A DNA stretch of 64,000 bases from Streptomyces bacillaris (GTDB lineage: Bacteria; Actinomycetota; Actinomycetes; Streptomycetales; Streptomycetaceae), in assembly GCF_003268675.1 (NCBI RefSeq), contig NZ_CP029378.1:930001-994000 (forward strand), in the 5' to 3' direction. The notes beneath the pieces are model-generated. The model saw only the letters and a program-made list of their open reading frames with translations. It had not been told where the DNA came from and searched no databases. A program made the translations under genes and the position numbers. Of the stretch, positions 9,653 to 16,751 are shown piece after piece. Each line of letters starts with the position of its first letter. Positions within the stretch are counted from its first letter, which is position 1.

Positions 9653-10258
9653 GCGCCTCCTCCGCTGCCCTGCCCAGGCGCGGGTGCGGAAGGGCCGCCG
9701 TGAGGACCGGGCGGGCGCGGGGGTCGCCCAGGTGGCCGAGGCCCTCCACGCAGGCCAGGGCCACGTGCCAGTGCGGGTCGCCGGGGGCCAGGAGGCGCTG
9801 GAGGGTGGCGACCAGGGCGGGGACCGCCTCGGGGGCGCGCAGGGTGGTGAGCAGGCGCACCGGGTGCACGGCGTACGCGGTGCGCAGGGTGTTGGTGGCG
9901 AGTGCGGCGGCGGCCCGGGGGTGCGGGGGTCGTTCAGGCGGGCCAGGGCGTGGGCGGCGGAGACGCAGCGTTCGGGGTCGCGGTGGTTGAGCAGGAGCAC
10001 CAGCGCCTCGAAGGCCCTGCGGTCGCCCGCGCAGCCGAGCCGGAAGGCGGCGATCTCCCGGGCCCAGAGCGGCCGCCCGGGCTCGACCAGGACCCGGGCC
10101 AGCGCCTCGTGGTCGTCAGTGGCCACCAGCAGGTCGTACGCGGCGGGGCCGTACACGGCCGGGTCCGGCGCGGTCGGGTGGTCCGCGGCGGGGCCCGGCG
10201 GTCCGGCCGCCGCCTCGTCCTGTAACCGGTCCAGCAGCGAGCGCAGCTCCTCATCCAT
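9630..10258 (-). pseudogene. HEAT-repeat protein with one-base frameshift
   Basis: Translation from the ATG at 10258 gives MDEELRSLLDRL and a series of short amphipathic helix pairs (EALARVLVEPGRPLWAREIA, ERCVSAAHALARLNDPRTP). At about 9917-9929 the similarity jumps to another frame that continues AAAALATNTLRTAYAVHP and ends at the stop at 9630. Adding one C to a short homopolymer there restores a single protein of about 209 residues. The gene is therefore either genuinely broken or affected by a sequencing error. Codon 12 is the rare leucine codon TTA (10223-10225). An in-frame ATG at 10276 is an alternative start. HEAT repeats are helical protein-protein interaction scaffolds; the partner is unknown. 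Confidence 0.75.
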
Positions 10259-10617
10259 GACGCTCAGCGTATCCATGCACACGCTCCGTACAGAACACGG
10301 CAGTTGAGCCGATGTGGTCCAGCGCACAAAGACTCAGGGGTGGCGCGCTCGTTACTCGCCGGTTAATCTCATCTGAGCGGGGACACACTCCCCCGCAAGC
10401 TCCGGTGGCCTGGTGACGCAGCCACCCGGAGTGCTTGTCGGTTCGGCAGTACCAGTGCGACGCGACTCCGGGACAGAGTCCGTCACCCCTCCCGGCCGGG
10501 TGTGCTCCAGCGCCCCCGGCCCCGCGCTTCACGACACGCATCACGCATGCCACGCGCCGCTCCCTCATCGCCGCGCGCGCCTGCTCCCACAGTCGTCACT
10601 CACCCTGGAGTCCCGTG
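10259..10617. other. intergenic region upstream of 3-hydroxyacyl-CoA dehydrogenase
   Basis: This 359-bp gap lies between the divergent HEAT gene and the dehydrogenase gene. It is slightly AT-richer around 10350-10375. An imperfect hairpin (CTCCGGTGGC at 10400-10409 pairing with GCCACCCGGAG at 10421-10431) is the only clear structure. No ORF here has a convincing protein pattern. It should contain the dehydrogenase promoter, but I cannot place a -35/-10 pair with confidence. Confidence 0.45.
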
Positions 10618-12399
10618 ATGGACACCCCGCTCTCCACCATTGCCGTCGTCGGTCTCGGCACCATGGGCACCGGCATCGCCGAGGTCCTGGCCCTCGCCGG
10701 CCGCGAGGTCATCGGCATCGACACCAGCGAGGCGGCCGCCCGGCAGGCCGTCACCTCCCTCGAAGCCTCCACCGCACGGGCCGTCGGGCGCGGGCGGATC
10801 ACCGAGCAGGAGCGGGCCGAGGCGCTCGCCCGGTTCCGTACCTCCGACGCCCTCGCGGCCGCCGCCGACGCCGAGCTGGTGATCGAGGTCGTGCCGGAGT
10901 CGTACGAGCTCAAGCAGCAGGTGTTCCGGGAGCTGGACGCGGTCGTCTCGCCCACCGCGATCCTCGCCACCGGCACGAACGCCCTGTCCGTCACCCGGCT
11001 CGCCGCCGAGTCGCAGCGCCCCGAGCGCGTGCTCGGCCTGCACTTCTTCAACCCGGCGCCCGCGATGAAGCTGGTCGAGGTCGTCTCCTCCGTGCTCACC
11101 GCGCCGCCCGCCGTCGAGGCCGTCACCAGGCTGGCCCGGGAGCTGGGCAAGGAGCCGGTCGCGGTCGGGGACCGGCCCGGGTTCGTCGCGGACGGGCTGC
11201 TCTTCGGCTACCTCAACCAGGCCGCCGCGATGTACGAGGCCAACTACGCCTCCCGCGAGGACATCGACGCGGCGATGAAGCTGGGCTGCGGGCTGCCCAT
11301 GGGCCCGCTCGCCCTGCTGGACCTGATCGGCATCGACACCGCCCGCACGGTCCTGGAGGCCATGTACTCCGCCTCCCACGACCGGCTCCACGCCCCCGCC
11401 CCCGTCCTCGGCCAGCTCAGCGAGGCCGGGCTGACCGGGCGCAAGGCCGGGCGCGGCTTCTACACGTACGAGGCTCCGGGCAGCCAGACCGTCGTGCCCG
11501 ACGCGCTGACCCCGTCCCCGGAGACGGCGGCCGGTGACGGGCGCCCCGTCGCCTCCGTCGGGGTCGCGGGCTCCGGGACCATGGCCTCCGGGATCGCGGA
11601 GGTCTTCGCCAAGGCCGGGTACACCGTGGTCCTGGCCGCCCGCAGCCAGGAGAAGGCGGACGTCGCCAAGGGCCGGATCGCCAAGTCGCTGGAGCGTTCG
11701 GTCGGCAAGGGGCGGCTGACGGCCGAGGCGCGGGACGAGACGCTGGGGCGGATCACGGCGGCCGGTTCGCTGGACGCCTTCGCGGAGGTCGACCTCGCCG
11801 TGGAGGCGGTCGCGGAGGACCTGGAGATCAAGCAGCAGCTCTTCGCGGCCCTGGACAAGGTCTGCCGGCCGGGCGCGGTCCTCGCCACCACCACCTCGTC
11901 CCTGCCGGTCGTCGCCATCGCCCGGGCGACCGCCCGGCCCGAGGACGTCATCGGGATGCACTTCTTCAACCCGGCGCCCGCGATGAAGCTGGTGGAGGTC
12001 GTCCGTACGGTCCTGACCGCCGACGACGTCCACGCCACGGTCCGCGCGGTCTGCGCGAAGATCCGCAAGCACCCGGTGGACTGCGGGGACCGGGCCGGGT
12101 TCATCGTCAACGCACTGCTGTTCCCGTACCTCAACAACGCGATCAAGATGGTCGAGGAGCACTACGCCTCGCTGGACGACATCGACGCGGCCATGAAGCT
12201 GGGCGGCGGCTACCCGATGGGCCCGTTCGAACTGCTGGACGTCGTCGGGCTCGATGTCTCCCTCGCCATCGAGAAGGTGCTGCACAAGGAGTTCCGTGAC
12301 CCGGGGCTCGCCCCGGCGCCGCTGCTGGAGCACCTGGTGGCCGCGGGCTGCCTCGGCCGCAAGACGGGCCGGGGCTTCCGCGAATATGCCCGTCGCTGA
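10618..12399 (+). CDS. duplicated 3-hydroxyacyl-CoA (3-hydroxybutyryl-CoA) dehydrogenase
   Basis: The 593-residue protein is two fused copies of a 3-hydroxybutyryl-CoA dehydrogenase. Each copy has a Rossmann NAD(P) motif (GLGTMGTG near residue 14, GSGTMASG near residue 320), the conserved GLHFFNPAPAMKLVEVV or GMHFFNPAPAMKLVEVV segment with the catalytic His, and the C-terminal dimerisation domain (DAAMKLG-x-G-x-PMGP). It interconverts acetoacetyl-CoA-type 3-oxo and 3-hydroxyacyl-CoA. Lying 5 kb upstream of ccr, it fits provision of crotonyl-CoA precursors for the ethylmalonyl-CoA route. The ATG at 10618 is the natural start. Confidence 0.92.
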   Translation: MDTPLSTIAVVGLGTMGTGIAEVLALAGREVIGIDTSEAAARQAVTSLEASTARAVGRGRITEQERAEALARFRTSDALAAAADAELVIEVVPESYELKQQVFRELDAVVSPTAILATGTNALSVTRLAAESQRPERVLGLHFFNPAPAMKLVEVVSSVLTAPPAVEAVTRLARELGKEPVAVGDRPGFVADGLLFGYLNQAAAMYEANYASREDIDAAMKLGCGLPMGPLALLDLIGIDTARTVLEAMYSASHDRLHAPAPVLGQLSEAGLTGRKAGRGFYTYEAPGSQTVVPDALTPSPETAAGDGRPVASVGVAGSGTMASGIAEVFAKAGYTVVLAARSQEKADVAKGRIAKSLERSVGKGRLTAEARDETLGRITAAGSLDAFAEVDLAVEAVAEDLEIKQQLFAALDKVCRPGAVLATTTSSLPVVAIARATARPEDVIGMHFFNPAPAMKLVEVVRTVLTADDVHATVRAVCAKIRKHPVDCGDRAGFIVNALLFPYLNNAIKMVEEHYASLDDIDAAMKLGGGYPMGPFELLDVVGLDVSLAIEKVLHKEFRDPGLAPAPLLEHLVAAGCLGRKTGRGFREYARR

Positions 12400-12490
12400 C
12401 CCGGGAGCCGGGTGGGGCGGGCTGCTGGGACCCTCCGGCTCCCCGCCCCCGAAGGCGCGCTCTCCTGCACCGATGCGTTACGTTCATGCC

Positions 12491-13306
12491 ATGTCCCAGC
12501 CCGCCAAGTCACCCCGTGCCACCGCCGCGCCCGACGCCTCGGAGACCGCCGCGGGGTCGCGCGCCGCGGCCCAACGGCTCAAGATGCGCCGCGAACTGGC
12601 CGCTGCCGCGATGGAACTCTTCGCCACGAAGGGGTACGAGGCGACGACCGTCGACGAGATCGCGGGCGCCGCGGGCGTCGCCCGGCGGACCTTCTTCCGC
12701 CACTTCCGCTCCAAGGAAGAGGCCATCTTCCCGGACCACGACGACACCCTCGTCAGGGCCGAGGCCGTCCTGAACGCCGCCCCCGCGCACGAGCACCCCC
12801 TCGACACGGTCTGCCGCGGCATCAAGGAAGTCATGAAGATGTACGCGGCCAAGCCCGCCGTCTCCGTGGCCCGTTACAAACTGACCCGTGAGGTACCCAC
12901 CCTCCGGGAGGCCGAGATCGCGTCGGTGGCCCGCTACGAGCGGCTGTTCACCCGCTATCTGCTGGGCCACTTCGACGAGCGCGACCACCACGTGGGCAAC
13001 GACGACCCGCTGCTGGCGGAGGTGGCCGCGTCCGCCGTGGTCACCGCGCACAACCACGTACTGCGCCGCTGGCTGCGGGCGGGCGGCCAGGGCGATGTGG
13101 AGGCCCAGCTCGACCGGGCCTTCGCCATCGTGCGCGACACCTTCGGCACCGGGATCGGAGCGGGCCGGACCGCCCCGGCCGATACCACCAGGGCCCCGGC
13201 GGCGACGGTGGCGACCGAGGGCGAGGTGCTGGTCGCGGTGGCCCGTACGGACGCCCCGCTGGACGAGGTCATGCGGACGATCCAGCAGGCGCTCAAGGAG
13301 CGCTGA
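12491..13306 (+). CDS. TetR-family transcriptional regulator
   Basis: The 271-residue protein has a clear TetR DNA-binding domain (MRRELAAAAMELFATKGYEA, TVDEIAGAAGVARRTFFRHF as helix-turn-helix, SKEEAIF) at about residues 35-85 and an all-helical ligand domain. The C-terminal tail (ATVATEGEVLVAVARTDAPLDEVMRTIQQALKER) is longer than usual. The ATG at 12491 is preferred; an in-frame ATG at 12473 is possible. The gene follows the dehydrogenase and lies upstream of ccr, so regulation of butyryl/ethylmalonyl-CoA metabolism is a reasonable inference. A matching palindrome (15074-15092) lies in front of ccr. Confidence 0.9.
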   Translation: MSQPAKSPRATAAPDASETAAGSRAAAQRLKMRRELAAAAMELFATKGYEATTVDEIAGAAGVARRTFFRHFRSKEEAIFPDHDDTLVRAEAVLNAAPAHEHPLDTVCRGIKEVMKMYAAKPAVSVARYKLTREVPTLREAEIASVARYERLFTRYLLGHFDERDHHVGNDDPLLAEVAASAVVTAHNHVLRRWLRAGGQGDVEAQLDRAFAIVRDTFGTGIGAGRTAPADTTRAPAATVATEGEVLVAVARTDAPLDEVMRTIQQALKER

Positions 13307-14069
13307 GCCCGGGGGCCGGCTCCGCCGGCTCCTCGGTGGCGTCCCACGGCGGCGGTGCGCCGCCCTCGCTCCAGGCGGCCAGCTCCTCGGGGCCGTAACA
13401 GAGGATGCCGCACTGCTCGGCGTACTCGAGCGCGGGTTCGGTGAAACCGCCGGTGGAGACGACGAGCGCGATGTCCGCCCCGTGCACGGCGTAGCAGGTG
13501 CCGCCGAACCGCTGGAGGTCCTGCGATCCGGCCCGGTTCCCGGGCCCGTACCGCTTGCACTGGACGACCAGGCGGCGGCCGTCCGGGGTGGTGGCCAGCA
13601 CATCGGCGCCCAGGTCTCCCGCGCCGCCCACGACCTCGGCGTCCGCGCACCCGTCGCGCCGGCACAGCTCGGCGACGGCCTCCTCGAAGGCGTACGGGTC
13701 CAGCTCCGCGTAGTCGACCGGGCGGGCGGCCTCCGGGGGCGCGGGGCGGGCCTGGGCGCGGGCCTCCCCGGCGGCGTCCAGCTCCGCGATCCCCGCGTCC
13801 ACGATCCCGTACGCGGCCTCCGTGACGGCCTCCGCGACCCGCCGGGCCCGACGGCGGCGGCGCAGCACAAGCAGGGCGGCGGCCAGGAGCAGGCCGACCA
13901 CGAGCACGGCGGCGACCGGGTGGCGTCCGGCGCTCCGCCAGGCGGCCCGCAGGGCCATGCCGCCGCCCGCGAGGACCAGCGCGACCAGGACGAAGCCGAA
14001 GGTGGTGCGCCGGAGGTCGAAGGGGGCGCGCCCGCCCCGGACGCCGTGTCTGCGGATCGGTATCGCCAT
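13293..14069 (-). CDS. membrane-anchored Mrr-like restriction endonuclease-fold protein
   Basis: The 258-residue protein has two N-terminal hydrophobic segments (GFVLVALVLAGGGMALRAAW and PVAAVLVVGLLLAAALLVL) ending in an Arg-rich stretch. The C-terminal domain carries the Mrr-type PD-(D/E)xK signature: a D in GDLGADVLAT and Q-x-K in VVQCKRYG, followed by VSTGGFTEPALEYAE. Such proteins resemble modification-dependent type IV nucleases, but soluble Mrr has an N-terminal winged helix that is replaced here by membrane helices. No methyltransferase is adjacent. The start at 14069 follows a GGTGGGAG ribosome-binding site. It overlaps the TetR gene tail-to-tail by 14 bp. Confidence 0.85.
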   Translation of the reverse strand: MAIPIRRHGVRGGRAPFDLRRTTFGFVLVALVLAGGGMALRAAWRSAGRHPVAAVLVVGLLLAAALLVLRRRRRARRVAEAVTEAAYGIVDAGIAELDAAGEARAQARPAPPEAARPVDYAELDPYAFEEAVAELCRRDGCADAEVVGGAGDLGADVLATTPDGRRLVVQCKRYGPGNRAGSQDLQRFGGTCYAVHGADIALVVSTGGFTEPALEYAEQCGILCYGPEELAAWSEGGAPPPWDATEEPAEPAPGLSAP

Positions 14070-14245
14070 CGGTCTCCCACCCCTGTTCTCCACCGCAGTT
14101 GTTCCCCGCTGCGGTATTCCAAGATCATCCGATGTCGACCGCCTGCCCCGAGCCGGCCGTTCGACGCATGCGGACCGAGCCGTTCGGCGCGCGCGTCGGC
14201 CGAAAACCACTGGTCCGCCGGGCACCGCTGTGCTGAGGTGCGCGG

Positions 14246-15046
14246 ATGCCGCATACAGATGCAGAGACACGTGACCTCTTCGACCGCGAGAGGCGGGAGC
14301 ACGCCCGCCCCGACGGGCCCGGCGTACGCGTCGAGCGCGCCGGTCCCGTCGTACGCCAGGTGGGCGGCCCGGACGACTGGAACGGGGTGGTGTGGTCGGC
14401 CCCGGGGCTGGACGCGGCCGGGGCCGACGCCGCCATCGCCGCGCAGATCGAGCACTGCACGGCGCTCGGCCTGCCGGATTTCGAGTGGAAGCTGTACGAC
14501 CACGACTCCCCCGCCGACCTGGGGGAACGGCTGCGGGCCGCCGGGTTCGTGGCGGAGGAGCCGGAGACGCTGCTCGTGGCGCACGCGGAGCCGCTGGCCG
14601 GGCCGGTCGAGCTGCCCGAGGGGGTGAGCCTGCGGCCGGTGACCGATGCGGCGGGGGCGGAGCTGATGGCCCGGGCCCATGAGCGGGCGTTCTCCACCGA
14701 CGGGCGGCGCCTGCTCCACCAGGTGGTGAAGCGGCTGGAGGAGGCGCCGGAGGACTTCGTGGCGGTGATGGCGGTGGACGGCGACGGGGAGCCGGTCTGC
14801 TCCGGGCGGATGGAGCTGTACCCGGGTACGGGCTTCGCCGGGCTGTGGGGCGGTGGGACGGTGGCCGCCTGGCGGGGGAAGGGGATCTACCGGGCGCTGG
14901 TGGCGTACCGGGCGCGGATCGCCGCCGAGCGCGGCTACCGGTATCTCCAGGTCGACGCCACCGGCATGTCGGCCCCGATCCTGCGCCGGCTGGGCTTCAC
15001 GGAGCTGGGGGCGACGACGCCGTATGTGTACCGACCGGCGCGGTAA
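14246..15046 (+). CDS. GNAT-family N-acetyltransferase
   Basis: The 266-residue protein has an N-terminal region of about 120 residues unlike the catalytic fold (with FEWKLYDHDSP and an AAGFVAEEPETLLV stretch), then a C-terminal GNAT domain from about 125. The acetyl-CoA site is the GTVAAWRGKGIYRALV loop (R-x-G-K-G), and the LQVDATGMSAPILRRLGF end is typical. It may be a tandem GNAT with a degenerate first half. The substrate is unknown. It is divergent from the Mrr-like gene with a 176-bp gap. Confidence 0.85.
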   Translation: MPHTDAETRDLFDRERREHARPDGPGVRVERAGPVVRQVGGPDDWNGVVWSAPGLDAAGADAAIAAQIEHCTALGLPDFEWKLYDHDSPADLGERLRAAGFVAEEPETLLVAHAEPLAGPVELPEGVSLRPVTDAAGAELMARAHERAFSTDGRRLLHQVVKRLEEAPEDFVAVMAVDGDGEPVCSGRMELYPGTGFAGLWGGGTVAAWRGKGIYRALVAYRARIAAERGYRYLQVDATGMSAPILRRLGFTELGATTPYVYRPAR

Positions 15047-15073
15047 CCGCACGCCAGCAGGACAGAACGGGTC

Positions 15074-15092
15074 GTAACACCCATCGTGTTAC
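15074..15092. promoter_or_regulatory. palindromic operator candidate upstream of ccr
   Basis: GTAACAC and GTGTTAC form a perfect 7-bp dyad around a 5-bp centre (CCATC). Size and symmetry suit a TetR-type dimer, and a TetR gene lies 1.8 kb upstream. It sits about 50 bp upstream of the proposed -35 element. The link to that regulator is inference. Confidence 0.5.
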
Positions 15093-15144
15093 TCATGCGT
15101 GCCTACGAGATGACAAGTGAGAGAAATTGTTGGCACTGGGTGCC

Positions 15145-15173
15145 TTGTCAGGTGTCACGGAGTGCCATACGTT
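15145..15173 (+). promoter_or_regulatory. sigma70-like promoter of the ccr operon
   Basis: TTGTCA at 15145-15150 and TACGTT at 15168-15173 are separated by exactly 17 bp, close to the vegetative consensus TTGACA-N17-TAnnnT. A transcript would start near 15180 and have a leader of about 225 bases. Confidence 0.55.
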
Positions 15174-15404
15174 GAAGGTGTCCGGGCGGCCGGCGTGCTG
15201 GGGATCTCCCGTACGCCGGCTGTCCCCGCAACCACCGTGCTGCGCGCCCGGACGCCTGCGTCACAGGCACCCTTCTGCTCCACCCGAGCAAAGCCGAAGC
15301 TCCACTCGCCGAACCGACGGCAATACACCTCCACACCGCACCGCTCCCCTGCCAGCAGGGCCCCTCAAGCGTTCCCTCGACGCCGCATCACCGGAGGCAA
15401 CACC

Positions 15405-16742
15405 GTGAAGGAAATCCTGGACGCCATCCAGTCCCAGGACAGCACGGCCGCGGACTTCGCGGCCCTGTCCATCCCCGAGTCCTACCGCGCGATCACCGTG
15501 CACAAGGACGAGACGGAGATGTTCGCCGGGCTCGCGACCCGCGACAAGGACCCGCGCAAGTCGCTCCACCTGGACGAGGTCCCGGTCCCCGAACTCGGCC
15601 CCGGCGAGGCCCTCGTCGCCGTCATGGCCAGCTCGGTGAACTACAACTCCGTCTGGACCTCGATCTTCGAGCCGCTCTCCACCTTCGGCTTCCTGGAGCG
15701 GTACGGAAAGGTCAGTGAGCTGACCAAGCGCCACGACCTGCCGTACCACGTCATCGGCTCCGACCTGGCGGGCGTCGTCCTGCGCACCGGCCCCGGCGTG
15801 AACGCCTGGAACCCGGGCGACGAGGTCGTGGCGCACTGCCTCTCGGTCGAGCTGGAGTCCTCCGACGGCCACAACGACACGATGCTCGACCCCGAGCAGC
15901 GCATCTGGGGCTTCGAGACCAACTTCGGCGGCCTGGCGGAGATCGCGCTCGTCAAGTCCAACCAGCTGATGCCCAAGCCCAAGCACCTCAGCTGGGAGGA
16001 GGCGGCGGCCCCGGGCCTGGTCAACTCGACCGCGTACCGCCAGCTCGTCTCCCGCAACGGCGCCGGCATGAAGCAGGGCGACAACGTCCTGATCTGGGGC
16101 GCCAGCGGTGGACTCGGCTCCTACGCCACCCAGTTCGCGCTGGCCGGCGGCGCCAACCCGATCTGTGTCGTCTCCTCCCCGGAGAAGGCCGACATCTGCC
16201 GGGCGATGGGTGCGGAGGCGGTCATCGACCGCAACGCGGACGGCTACAAGTTCTGGAAGGACGAGACCACCCAGGACCCCAAGGAGTGGAAGCGCTTCGG
16301 CAAGCGCATCCGCGAGTTCACCGGCGGCGAGGACATCGACATCGTCTTCGAGCACCCGGGCCGCGAGACCTTCGGCGCCTCGGTCTACGTCACCCGCAAG
16401 GGCGGCACGATCACCACCTGCGCCTCCACCTCGGGCTACATGCACGAGTACGACAACCGCTACCTGTGGATGTCCCTCAAGCGCATCATCGGCTCCCACT
16501 TCGCCAACTACCGCGAGGCGTGGGAGGCCAACCGCCTGATCGCCAAGGGCAAGATCCACCCGACGCTCTCCAAGGTCTACTCCCTGGAGGAGACCGGCCA
16601 GGCCGCCCACGACGTCCACCGCAACGTCCACCAGGGCAAGGTCGGCGTCCTGGCGCTCGCCCCCCGCGAGGGCCTGGGCGTGCGCGACCAGGAGCTGCGC
16701 GAGAAGCACATCGACGCCATCAACCGTTTCCGCAACGTCTGA
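15405..16742 (+). CDS. ccr: crotonyl-CoA carboxylase/reductase
   Basis: The 445-residue product is a medium-chain dehydrogenase/reductase-family enzyme of normal Ccr length. It catalyses NADPH-dependent reductive carboxylation of crotonyl-CoA to ethylmalonyl-CoA. Features are the N-terminal SIPESYRAITVHKDE segment, the MASSVNYNSVW GroES-like region, the nucleotide-binding loop (GASGGLGSYATQFA) and the conserved VFEHPGRETFG and FANYREAWEANRL segments of CO2-fixing reductases. The GTG start at 15405 follows GGAGGC. It is the first gene of an operon with mutase, lyase, hydratase and dehydrogenase genes, which defines the ethylmalonyl-CoA pathway. It can also supply ethylmalonyl-CoA to polyketide synthases. 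Confidence 0.96.
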   Translation: MKEILDAIQSQDSTAADFAALSIPESYRAITVHKDETEMFAGLATRDKDPRKSLHLDEVPVPELGPGEALVAVMASSVNYNSVWTSIFEPLSTFGFLERYGKVSELTKRHDLPYHVIGSDLAGVVLRTGPGVNAWNPGDEVVAHCLSVELESSDGHNDTMLDPEQRIWGFETNFGGLAEIALVKSNQLMPKPKHLSWEEAAAPGLVNSTAYRQLVSRNGAGMKQGDNVLIWGASGGLGSYATQFALAGGANPICVVSSPEKADICRAMGAEAVIDRNADGYKFWKDETTQDPKEWKRFGKRIREFTGGEDIDIVFEHPGRETFGASVYVTRKGGTITTCASTSGYMHEYDNRYLWMSLKRIIGSHFANYREAWEANRLIAKGKIHPTLSKVYSLEETGQAAHDVHRNVHQGKVGVLALAPREGLGVRDQELREKHIDAINRFRNV

Positions 16743-16751
16743 GGTTCTCCC

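Larger units (their letters stand above)
15047..15404. other. 358-bp upstream region of the ccr operon
   Basis: No protein-coding signal. The region is AT-richer than its surroundings and holds two inverted repeats (15074-15092; GGCAC-TGG-GTGCC at 15132-15144) and a well-spaced promoter-like pair (15145-15173). The remaining roughly 230 bp to the ccr start would be a long 5' untranslated leader, in which I see no recognisable riboswitch. Confidence 0.6.

Noticed and set aside
13293..14069. Restriction-modification or defence island
   Set aside because: Only one Mrr-like gene is present; no methyltransferase, helicase or other defence gene is adjacent.
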